Shown here in pieces: positions 18,404 to 26,291 of a stretch of DNA of 60,458 nucleotides (positions within the stretch are counted from its first letter, which is position 1; every line of letters begins with the position of its first letter). This stretch comes from Ignavibacteria bacterium CG2_30_36_16 (lineage in GTDB: Bacteria; Bacteroidota; Ignavibacteria; Ignavibacteriales; Ignavibacteriaceae). The notes below the pieces were generated by a model. The model had not been told where the DNA came from, did no database searches, and saw nothing but the letters and a program-made list of their open reading frames with translations. The position numbers and the translations under genes were made by a program. The stretch lies in the NCBI GenBank assembly GCA_001873185.1, contig MNYQ01000017.1, forward strand, positions 1-60,458, given 5' to 3'.

Positions 18404-20776
18404 TTATATATAAACTTCTACTTTTACTTCACTTTTTGTAATTATGGGAACAATATTACTTTCATATCGTTTTCCATTAACGATCATGTATTGACTGTTA
18501 CCTGATTGAGTCTGCCTATAGACGTTAATTTTATACACTTTACCTCTAAATGTTCTTTTGATTGAAAATTCTTTCCAATCTGCTGGCATGCATGGATCAA
18601 CTGCTAATCCTTCTTTTGTTGCTCTTACGCCGAGAATCCAATCTACAATTACTTTTTGGTACCACGCTGCCGAGCCAGTGTACCACGTCCATCCGCCCAT
18701 TCCATAATTTGGAGAACCGGGTCCATCAATATTCCCGGGAGTAACAAAAGGTTCGGCAACATATTCATCCGGGTTCATTCCATTGTAAATGGGAGAAAGA
18801 TTTTTATATGCAGTAAAAGCAAGATCGTTTTTCTTTAGTAAAGAATATGCCCAAACTGCCCATGTGGCGGCATGAGTATATACGCCGCCGTTTTCTCTTC
18901 TACCCGGAGCGTAACGTGATAAATATCCAATCATCTTATCCGGTTTTGTGTAAGCGGGACTTAACAACAAGCATCCATTTTTTTTAAGAAGATGTTTTGA
19001 AACGGAGTCCATCGCTTTTTTCTGTTTTTCAACTTGTGCTATCCCGCTGATAACTGCCCATGTTTGAGCATTAAGATAGATTTTCCCTTCCGGCGAAGTT
19101 TTACTTCCAACTTTTTTTCCGTTGTCTTTCGTAGCACGCAAGAACCATTCACCATCCCATGCGTATTTATCAAAAGCTTTTTTAAGTTCTGAAGCTTTAA
19201 GTAGATACTTTTTGTAAAGATCATCTTTTCCAACTTCTTTACACAATTCGGAAAATTTTATCAATATCAAATAGAAAAATTCACTTAGCCAAATTGATTC
19301 CCCTTTCATATCTAATCCCACAGCACTCAACCCATCATTCCAATCACCTGCGCCAATTAATGTTAAGCCGCGCTTACTAATTCTTGTAATTACTTTTTCT
19401 ATTGCAGCAACAGAATGATCCAACAGAGTATCTTTTTTGTTTTTGTTATCATAGTAAGGTTCTTTAGCATTTAGAATTTTGTAGTTGCCTGTTTCATCTA
19501 TATACTGTATTAGAACGAACGGAAGCCACAATAGATCATCCGTCATATTTGTAGGCAATCCTGTTTCAGAAATCGGGTGCCACCAATGCAGCGCTGTTCC
19601 GTCCTCAAACTGATGCCTTGCGTGAAGGCGGATCTGATTTTCAGTTTTCTTCGGGTCGATAGGAAGAAAAACTAAACTGTCCTGCAATTGATCTCTAAAA
19701 CCAAATGCCCCGCTTTGCTGGTAATAAGCGGTTCTTCCCCATAACCTTCCAGCAATTGCCTGATACTTTAACCACTTGTTCACTAAAAGATTCATGGCTT
19801 TATCCGGCGTCTCGATAATTAAAGTATCAAACATTTTTTGCCAGAACAATTTTAAATCAATCAAAGAAGAATCAATACTATTTTGGTTGGAGAATTTCTT
19901 TAATGATGTAGTGATAGAAGATTTGTTTTTGTGTATTCCAAGAAAAAAGTTTATTTGTTTAACTTTATTCGGGTTGATTTCTATTTCAGTTTTAACCGTC
20001 CCGATTGAATCGTTCCATTTGCCTAATTTTTTACTTAAATTTTTTGTCGTTAAACCATCGGGATTATTCACCGAGCCGTACTGCCCTATAAAAGTATCTT
20101 TATTACCGTCGTAATCCGAAATTTTATTTGAGCACGAAATAAATCCAAGATATGGGTACTCAATGTTCCAATGTCCTCTATCACCGAGGGGAATTTCCCA
20201 CAATCTTTTTGTTGCTGTCATGCAATTTAAATCAGCATCGAAATGAGTCTCTAAAAAGGTTTTGTGAAATTCCCGATGATGATCTGCTGAAGAGCCAAGA
20301 CACCATTCAAAATAACTGTAGATCGAAAGAGATTTTTTTTGATCGGTTTTATTTTCAATCTCAAAATTCCATATTTCAAGATTTTCATTTAGCGGAACGA
20401 AAACTGTTAGTTTTATTTTTATCCCTTTGAATTCGGAAATAAATTTTGCGTATCCAAATCCATAAACCACTTGATAAAAATCCAAATCGGTTTTGAGAGG
20501 CATCCAGGTAGGAGACCAAACATCGCCTGTATAATTATCTTTTATATAAAAGTATTTTCCCCAATTATCTTGAACCAGATCCTGATGCCACCTGTTAAGC
20601 CTGTTAAACTCTGAGTGAGTATCCCAGCTAAATCCTCCGCCCGTTTGAGAAATTACAAGACCATATTTTCCGTTAGAAATTACATTTATCCATGGTTTTG
20701 GAGTTCTAAAGTTTGTAATGATATATTCATTTCCATCAGAAGAGAAGCAGCCGTACTTTGTTGAAAAATTTTCCAT
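18404..20776 (-). CDS. GH94 glycoside phosphorylase (cellobiose-phosphorylase-like)
   Basis: The 790-residue cytoplasmic protein shows the GH94 layout. The N-terminal beta-sandwich carries YIITNFRTPKPWINVISNGK and TGGGFSWDTHSE. The (alpha/alpha)6 barrel follows, with FGFRDQLQDS at about 358-367 and the GAGDWNDG motif at 475-482, whose acidic residues include the general acid. The C-terminal part has PGNIDGPGSPNYGMGGWTWY and the sequence TGSAAWYQ. No signal peptide is present, so it acts on imported oligosaccharide. It would use phosphate to release a glucose-1-phosphate-type sugar. The length fits cellobiose or cellobionate phosphorylases rather than the roughly 1100-residue 1,2-beta-oligoglucan phosphorylases, so the substrate is open despite the GH144 gene nearby. 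It is 14 bp downstream of a LacI regulator gene. Confidence 0.9.
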   Translation of the reverse strand: MENFSTKYGCFSSDGNEYIITNFRTPKPWINVISNGKYGLVISQTGGGFSWDTHSEFNRLNRWHQDLVQDNWGKYFYIKDNYTGDVWSPTWMPLKTDLDFYQVVYGFGYAKFISEFKGIKIKLTVFVPLNENLEIWNFEIENKTDQKKSLSIYSYFEWCLGSSADHHREFHKTFLETHFDADLNCMTATKRLWEIPLGDRGHWNIEYPYLGFISCSNKISDYDGNKDTFIGQYGSVNNPDGLTTKNLSKKLGKWNDSIGTVKTEIEINPNKVKQINFFLGIHKNKSSITTSLKKFSNQNSIDSSLIDLKLFWQKMFDTLIIETPDKAMNLLVNKWLKYQAIAGRLWGRTAYYQQSGAFGFRDQLQDSLVFLPIDPKKTENQIRLHARHQFEDGTALHWWHPISETGLPTNMTDDLLWLPFVLIQYIDETGNYKILNAKEPYYDNKNKKDTLLDHSVAAIEKVITRISKRGLTLIGAGDWNDGLSAVGLDMKGESIWLSEFFYLILIKFSELCKEVGKDDLYKKYLLKASELKKAFDKYAWDGEWFLRATKDNGKKVGSKTSPEGKIYLNAQTWAVISGIAQVEKQKKAMDSVSKHLLKKNGCLLLSPAYTKPDKMIGYLSRYAPGRRENGGVYTHAATWAVWAYSLLKKNDLAFTAYKNLSPIYNGMNPDEYVAEPFVTPGNIDGPGSPNYGMGGWTWYTGSAAWYQKVIVDWILGVRATKEGLAVDPCMPADWKEFSIKRTFRGKVYKINVYRQTQSGNSQYMIVNGKRYESNIVPIITKSEVKVEVYI

Positions 20777-20790
20777 CTAATATTCCAATT

Positions 20791-21789
20791 TTAACATGAT
20801 TCTCTAATAATCAGTTCAGTAGGTATTTTTACTAAGGAACGCGCTTTTCCGTTTGAACCGTTTAGTCTATTCACTAAAATGCTTGCTGCAGTTTTACCTA
20901 CCTTCTCAATTTGAACGCGAACAGTTGTTAAACCGGGATTCAAATACTGAGAAACGAATATGTCGTCGAATCCAACCAAAGCAATATCATCCGGTATTTT
21001 AACATTTAAATAAGAGGCGGCATCGTAGCATCCTAAAGCCATCATGTCATTAGCAGCAAAAATTGCTTCCGGTTTTTGCGATAATCCATAGAGTTTAATA
21101 AAATTGTGATACCCCGACTCTCGCGAAAAATCTCCTTCTTCTATGAATGATTTTTTAATTGTAATACCATTCTTCGCACACGCATCCATAAATCCTTTCT
21201 TTCTTAAGAAAGTATCATCATTTTCCTGAGGTCCGGTGATGTGAGCAATTTTTGTAAATTTCTTTTTCTTAATTAGATATTCAGTTGCATTGAAGGCGCC
21301 TTGATAATTATCAATTGTTACAGTATCATATTCCTGAGTTTGTTTTCCGCCTCCGATTAATACTACCGGAACTTTACTCTGTCTTAATATTTTTTGGATT
21401 TCATCAGTAAATGAAGATATAAGAAGTATGATACCGCCAACTAAACCAGTATTGAAGAAAGGAACAATCGAATCTGTGAGTGTACGATGTTTGTGAGAGC
21501 TTGCAACCATGGTGTAGTAATTGTTTTGATAAGTTATCTCATCAACTCCGCGAATTATATCCGTAAAAAATTCATCCGAAATATCCGGTAGGATCAATCC
21601 TATTGCGTAAGATGTTTTCTTTACTAAATTTCTTGCTATAATATTTGGTTTGTAGTTTAACTCATTAGCAATGCTTAATATTTTTACACGCGTCTCTTCG
21701 GTAACACTTGACTCGTTGTTGAGCGCTCTTGAAACAGTAGCAATAGATACATTAGCCTTTTTTGCAATCTGTTTTATTGTAGGTGTCAT
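20791..21789 (-). CDS. LacI-family transcriptional regulator
   Basis: The 332-residue protein has the LacI helix-turn-helix and hinge at its N-terminus (TIKQIAKKANVSIATVSRAL, then NYKPNIIARNL). A periplasmic-binding-protein-like sensor domain follows (YAIGLILPDISDEFFTDIIR, EAIFAANDMMALGCYDAASY, IALVGFDDIFVSQYLNPGLT), ending with the usual TELIIRES tail. It would bind a sugar effector and an 18-bp palindromic operator. A good candidate operator is present upstream of the CBM9-like gene at 22323-23657. It lies 14 bp upstream of the GH94 gene on the same strand, which suggests that repressor and phosphorylase are co-expressed. Whether it represses or activates cannot be read from the protein. 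Confidence 0.92.
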   Translation of the reverse strand: MTPTIKQIAKKANVSIATVSRALNNESSVTEETRVKILSIANELNYKPNIIARNLVKKTSYAIGLILPDISDEFFTDIIRGVDEITYQNNYYTMVASSHKHRTLTDSIVPFFNTGLVGGIILLISSFTDEIQKILRQSKVPVVLIGGGKQTQEYDTVTIDNYQGAFNATEYLIKKKKFTKIAHITGPQENDDTFLRKKGFMDACAKNGITIKKSFIEEGDFSRESGYHNFIKLYGLSQKPEAIFAANDMMALGCYDAASYLNVKIPDDIALVGFDDIFVSQYLNPGLTTVRVQIEKVGKTAASILVNRLNGSNGKARSLVKIPTELIIRESC

Positions 21790-22277
21790 AATCTTTTCAA
21801 ATAATAATAAATTGTATAATTCAATTCATTTGCTCTCTTTAGCATTACACAAACAACTTTCTTATTTAGCGTATTATTCGTTTTTCAATGTTATTTCTAA
21901 AATTTCAAAAATTACAGAATTAAAATAAAGTTCATTCTAAAAAAGTTAAGAACAACAATTACAGAAAGTAGTTCTCTTCTCGTTTTGAACACCCTATTTA
22001 ATAAGAGCATTCTAGCCGTGTCATAAAAAATATTTGAATTAATCGGGAATTTATCGAAATTGATTTGTACTAAGATAAGAGAATTTTTAAGATGGCTTGG
22101 ATCACAATAAGATGAACCATCTGCTTTTGATGAACACAGATAATCATACATAAAAATTAAATTGTTTTTGGGAACCAATACAAATAAAAGCGCAATAAGA
22201 TTTATATTATCCATCTTAAACTATGCTCAACAAAGTAATTAAAAAATTTTACAACAAATGATAGAATAGACTAAACA

Positions 22278-22305
22278 TTTAGAGGCTGTATAGACAGCCT
22301 CTAAA
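22278..22305 (-). terminator. Strong hairpin downstream of the CBM9-like gene; rest of the 21790-22322 gap empty
   Basis: A perfect 12-bp stem (TTTAGAGGCTGT at 22278-22289 and its complement at 22294-22305) encloses a 4-nt loop and begins 17 bp after the stop of the 22323-23657 gene. No T-run follows, so it may be a terminator of the non-classical type or an mRNA 3'-end stabiliser. In the remaining gap (21790-22277) I see only AT-rich DNA and a 100-codon frame without recognisable features. Confidence 0.6.
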
Positions 22306-22322
22306 ATTAGAATTTCGAAGTA

Positions 22323-23657
22323 CTATTTTAGCAAAGTCATTTTTTTGCTGGACGTAAACTTAGAACCATCTTCGCCAATAGCTGTAAGTTTGAAAAAGTA
22401 AATGCCTGAGGTAAAAGAAGATGCATTTAACTGAGTACTATGTTTTCCAGCTCCAATTTCACTCCGAACCAGTGTCATAACTTTTTGTCCAATTAGATTA
22501 TAAACATCAAGTGTAACATTAGATTTTACTGGAACGGCATATTCTATTGTAGTTGTCGGGTTGAAAGGATTGGGATAATTCTGCTCTAATGCAAATTCGA
22601 GAGGTAATGTAGAGCCAAGATTGATAACTTGTGAATACTCAAAACTACCATCAAAATCAACTTGTTTTAATCTGTAAGAGTAATTAACGCCTGATTCAAG
22701 ATTACGATCATAAAATGAATATTGTTTTTGCTCTGTAGTTGTACCATGTCCGTTCACAAAAGCTATCGCTGCAAATTCAGAATTATCAATGCTTCTCTGA
22801 ATTTCAAATCCTTTGTTATTAAGTTCGGTAGCAGTTGACCATTTAAGCTGGGCATCAATCCCAACAAATGCACCTGTAAAAGAAGTTAATTCTACAGGAA
22901 CAAAACCTTCCTGCATATTAAGCGTTCTATAAGTGCCGCCCCATTCGCTTCCCCACCATTGTTTGTAGAAATTACCATTAACGCCCCACGGCAAAGCGCC
23001 AAGGCTATAATTATCAGGATCAAAAATAACAATCATTAATGTAACAGTATCTAAAGGATTAGTGAAACCAAGTTGATCTAAATGAATAACGGTTTCGGTG
23101 CTGTATCCATTATCAACATCGGTAGAATCATAAATAGTCGTTCCCGGTTTTGCATAACCTACACCTTCAGTAACTCCGGCAGGAGCATTTGTTTCAAAAA
23201 CAAACTGAGGAACGCCGCCAACCAAACCTACATAATTTTTTATCTCATATTCAGAAGCGCCACTAAAATTCTTTACCTTCATAAACAGACCATCACCTTC
23301 CCAATCGAACTTACAAACCTGGTGATCATCAGAATTAAGAGATATATAAAGATCATAGCCTGAACGTAAAAACTTTACATAACAGGTTGATACGTCATTA
23401 TATGGCGGTTTAACAACCACCCCTGCTGTTGTAGTGTTTGAATTTCCTGCCGGAGCAGCATCTTTGTTAAACATAAGATGGGGCACATCAACACTCCAGG
23501 AAGCTTCGGTCAGCATTCCATCTAAAGTGATAGGTACCGTTGTAACATATACAGGTAGTGCAGATGGGTCTGCTACAGCCTGTGAAAATATTTCTACTTT
23601 AGAGAAAAGAAGTAGAAAAGTAAGAGCAAGCGCAAATGTATAATTGTACTTTCGCAT
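22323..23657 (-). CDS. CBM9-like T9SS surface protein under a LacI-type operator
   Basis: This 444-residue protein has a signal peptide (ending near IFSQ) and a CBM9/DOMON-like domain from about residue 35. The domain opens with ITLDGMLTEASWSVDVPHL and includes DLYISLNSDDHQVCKFDWEG. A linker with the FCB-typical VELTSFTGAFVG and ATELNNKGFEIQRSID pattern leads to a T9SS sorting domain (QNYPNPFNPTTTIEYAVPV). GGAGG lies 4 nt upstream of the ATG. The promoter region carries a -35/-10 pair and a perfect 18-bp palindrome over the expected start point. The gene is therefore probably a target of the LacI regulator encoded 0.5 kb downstream. A role in binding the glycan or a breakdown product at the surface is inferred. 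Confidence 0.75.
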   Translation of the reverse strand: MRKYNYTFALALTFLLLFSKVEIFSQAVADPSALPVYVTTVPITLDGMLTEASWSVDVPHLMFNKDAAPAGNSNTTTAGVVVKPPYNDVSTCYVKFLRSGYDLYISLNSDDHQVCKFDWEGDGLFMKVKNFSGASEYEIKNYVGLVGGVPQFVFETNAPAGVTEGVGYAKPGTTIYDSTDVDNGYSTETVIHLDQLGFTNPLDTVTLMIVIFDPDNYSLGALPWGVNGNFYKQWWGSEWGGTYRTLNMQEGFVPVELTSFTGAFVGIDAQLKWSTATELNNKGFEIQRSIDNSEFAAIAFVNGHGTTTEQKQYSFYDRNLESGVNYSYRLKQVDFDGSFEYSQVINLGSTLPLEFALEQNYPNPFNPTTTIEYAVPVKSNVTLDVYNLIGQKVMTLVRSEIGAGKHSTQLNASSFTSGIYFFKLTAIGEDGSKFTSSKKMTLLK

Positions 23658-23774
23658 AGAACCTCCAGATGATTATTGATAAGTTTATTTATTTAGTAAG
23701 TGACCAGTCTAAATTAAATTTGAACTCATAAGAGTTTTGCAATAAGAAATCAAAGAACCTATACTTAATATTGC

Positions 23775-23828
23775 AATGTAAACGTTTACATTTGATAACA
23801 ATATAAATATTTTATTTTTATTTGTCAA
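23775..23828 (-). promoter_or_regulatory. Promoter with LacI-type operator upstream of the CBM9-like gene
   Basis: On the minus strand a consensus -35 (TTGACA, plus-strand 23823-23828) is followed after 17 bp by TATATT (23800-23805). A perfect 18-bp palindrome with central CG, AATGTAAACGTTTACATT, lies at 23775-23792 and begins about 7 bp after the -10, over the predicted start point. The central-CG dyad is the hallmark of LacI/PurR-family operators, and this position is a classic place for repression. The start codon lies 118 bp further on. The remainder of the 23658-24102 gap is AT-rich; it ends in AGGAGG 5 nt before the ATG of the divergent 24103 gene. Confidence 0.8.
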
Positions 23829-24102
23829 TAGCCTGGAAATTATTTTTAACTGCTGTAATACCTTTTTAAAATCTCGGAATTAAAATTTTGTAGTATGTGA
23901 GTTCCTTCGGAAATAAAAATATTTTTGTAAACATATTTTTTTTCGTATCTTTATTACAATAGAATTATGAATTCAATTCTGCCAACAATTCGAATTGCGG
24001 AAATTGTTTTTCTATTTATTGTTCTTTGATTTGATTCGACGAAAAATAATCTGATCACAATAATCAATCTTTAATCGTAGTATCATTAATTAGGAGGCAG
24101 TC

Positions 24103-26223
24103 ATGCTTAAACTTGTTACAAAGAATCTTCTTTCTGTTGTTCTTTTCTCTTTTTTTCTCTTCAATATTCAATTGATGGCGCAGGCTAATACAGTGGAATT
24201 ACGTGATGGAACCGGTACGCTATTGGCTAATTACGCTTCTATAACCGAAGCTTATTCCGCCATACCTGCTACGGTCACTCAAGCATATTTAATCGAAATC
24301 CTTCCGGCTTACGATGGTTCGAGTGAAACCTTCCCCATTCAACTTACAGTTAGAGAAGGCGCTAGCGCTACGAATACAATTACTATTCGCCCTAAAGCCG
24401 GAAACTCCGGAGAACAAATAGTGGCGGCGGTTACAACTAATCCTGTAATTCTTTTTAACGATGCTGATTTTGTTATACTTGATGGCAGACCAGGCGGCGT
24501 AGGAGATACTGCCGATTTGGTTATTGAAAATACTTTAACATCCGGTTCATCGTCAAACACCATCAACTTCATTAACGGCGCAACAAACAATGAAGTAAAA
24601 TATTGTTTTACAAAAAATCACACACAAACTACAGCAGGTCCGAGAAATATTTTCTTTTCTACTTCGGCAAGTAATGCCAGTGGAAATTCTGATAACCTAA
24701 TTTATAAATGTAAAATTATGGGGGGAAGATCAACAATTGGTACATCCGGCACGACCGCTTCACCAAATTCAAACAATGTCGTTTTGGACTGTGAAATATT
24801 TGATTTCGGATATGCTGGTTTGTGGATTCTTGGAGCCACAAACAATTTCACGATTGAGGGGTGTCAAATTTATCAAACCACGGGTATAAGCAGCACAATC
24901 GTTTCCGGTATTATAACAGGCACTTCTGGTTTGGGGATAATTAATATTAAAAAAAATAAAATATTTGATCTTCAATCTTCTGCTTCTGGTACTTCCTCCA
25001 TTAGAGGTATTTATGTAACTCCTGGGACAGGTTCGACGTACAACATTGAAAATAATTTCATTTCTATGATGCTTGATAACGGACCTATTTCATCATATAA
25101 TGGCATTCAAATTATTGGTTCAAACAGCCACACTTCAAATATTTACTATAATTCGGTCAGAATAGGCGGGGTTCATTCAACAGGCGGTACGGCAGGCAGC
25201 GTTGTATCTTCAGGAATATTAAAAAGTAATTCCGGAGCAAACACTGTTTATAATCAAATCAATAATATTTGTATTAATGAGAGAACTGGTGGTCCCGGAG
25301 GATTTCATGTGGGCAGCGCTATTACGAGCTTAACCGGAACTTTGAATGTTAATTATAATTGCTATTCATCGAGGGATGGTACTTATGGTTACAATGCTGC
25401 ATGGGGTTCATCTGCTTATAATATCCTTAGCGACTATAAAACTGCTGCAGATCCAAACGAAGGGAACTCTCTTTTTAAAAGCGTAAACTTTGTTTCATAC
25501 ACAGATTTGCATTTAACAGGAACTTCAATTTCCGATGTCGATTTAACTGCTTTACCTATCGCTGGAATTACCGAAGATATTGATGGGCAGCTCCGTCATT
25601 CTGTTACCCCATACAAAGGCGCTGATGAAGCTGACGCCCCGATACCGGTTGAATTAACTAACTTCTCTGCTACAGTTTCAAATTCCTCCGTTACTCTTCA
25701 TTGGAGTACAGCAACCGAAACCAATAGCAAAGGTTTTGAAATTGAGAGAAACATGTTAACGAACGGAGGGAAAGAAATAAGTGAATGGAAGAAGATTGGT
25801 TTTGTTAGCGGAAATGGGACATCTACTGAACTAAACAATTATTCATTCACTGATAATAGTTTAGCGTCAGGCAATTATTCCTATAGACTAAAGCAAATTG
25901 ATTTCGATGGCAGCTTTGCTTATTACTGGCTAAATGAAACTGTGGAAGTATCAACTCCGGTTGAATTTGCTTTGTTACAAAACTATCCAAATCCATTCAA
26001 TCCGGTTACAAAAATAAAATATGCAGTAAGCATTAGGCAGTATACAACATTAAAAGTTTACAACATTCTCGGTCGCGAAGTCGCTACGCTTGTTAATGAA
26101 TATCAAGCTGCCGGCAATTACGAAGTAAAATTTGATGCAAGTAATCTTTCGAGCGGAGTTTATTTCTACAAATTGCAAAGCGGGAATTTTGTTCAAACGA
26201 AGAAACTTTTGCTGATGAAATAA
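24103..26223 (+). CDS. Beta-helix-type T9SS surface protein
   Basis: The 706-residue product has a signal peptide (VVLFSFFLFNIQLMAQ) and a long parallel beta-helix-like body from about residue 60 to 470. Typical turns are PVILFNDADFVILDGRPGG, GLWILGATNNFTIEGCQIYQ and NIENNFISMMLDNGP. The pattern is Asn/Gly/Ser-rich. A linker (PVELTNFSATVSNSSVTLHW, ATETNSKGFEIERN) and a T9SS sorting domain (QNYPNPFNPVTKIKYAVS) follow. AGGAGG lies 5 nt upstream of the ATG. Beta-helix proteins of this kind include polysaccharide lyases and adhesins; no catalytic residues can be named. A 123-bp stretch near its 3' end is shared with the next gene with one mismatch. Confidence 0.7.
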   Translation: MLKLVTKNLLSVVLFSFFLFNIQLMAQANTVELRDGTGTLLANYASITEAYSAIPATVTQAYLIEILPAYDGSSETFPIQLTVREGASATNTITIRPKAGNSGEQIVAAVTTNPVILFNDADFVILDGRPGGVGDTADLVIENTLTSGSSSNTINFINGATNNEVKYCFTKNHTQTTAGPRNIFFSTSASNASGNSDNLIYKCKIMGGRSTIGTSGTTASPNSNNVVLDCEIFDFGYAGLWILGATNNFTIEGCQIYQTTGISSTIVSGIITGTSGLGIINIKKNKIFDLQSSASGTSSIRGIYVTPGTGSTYNIENNFISMMLDNGPISSYNGIQIIGSNSHTSNIYYNSVRIGGVHSTGGTAGSVVSSGILKSNSGANTVYNQINNICINERTGGPGGFHVGSAITSLTGTLNVNYNCYSSRDGTYGYNAAWGSSAYNILSDYKTAADPNEGNSLFKSVNFVSYTDLHLTGTSISDVDLTALPIAGITEDIDGQLRHSVTPYKGADEADAPIPVELTNFSATVSNSSVTLHWSTATETNSKGFEIERNMLTNGGKEISEWKKIGFVSGNGTSTELNNYSFTDNSLASGNYSYRLKQIDFDGSFAYYWLNETVEVSTPVEFALLQNYPNPFNPVTKIKYAVSIRQYTTLKVYNILGREVATLVNEYQAAGNYEVKFDASNLSSGVYFYKLQSGNFVQTKKLLLMK

Positions 26224-26230
26224 AAAAAAA

Positions 26231-26261
26231 GATGTGCCGCACCTTAAAGGTGAGGCACATC
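26231..26261 (+). terminator. Intercistronic hairpin between two T9SS genes
   Basis: An 8-bp stem (GATGTGCC / GGCACATC) continues through one G-A mismatch into CACCT / AGGTG with a 3-nt TAA loop. It begins 7 bp after the stop codon of the 24103 gene and 30 bp before the next ATG. Nine A residues precede it and no T-run follows on the plus strand, so it would be a better terminator for minus-strand transcription. Alternatives are partial termination, mRNA processing or stability control between the two genes. Confidence 0.6.
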
Positions 26262-26291
26262 TGATTTCAAAAATAAAAAAAAGGAAAAGTC

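Noticed and set aside
21912-22214. 100-codon minus-strand open frame
   Set aside because: Composition is that of AT-rich non-coding DNA (Leu/Ile/Phe/Asn), with no ribosome site, signal peptide or family; I cannot support it as a gene.
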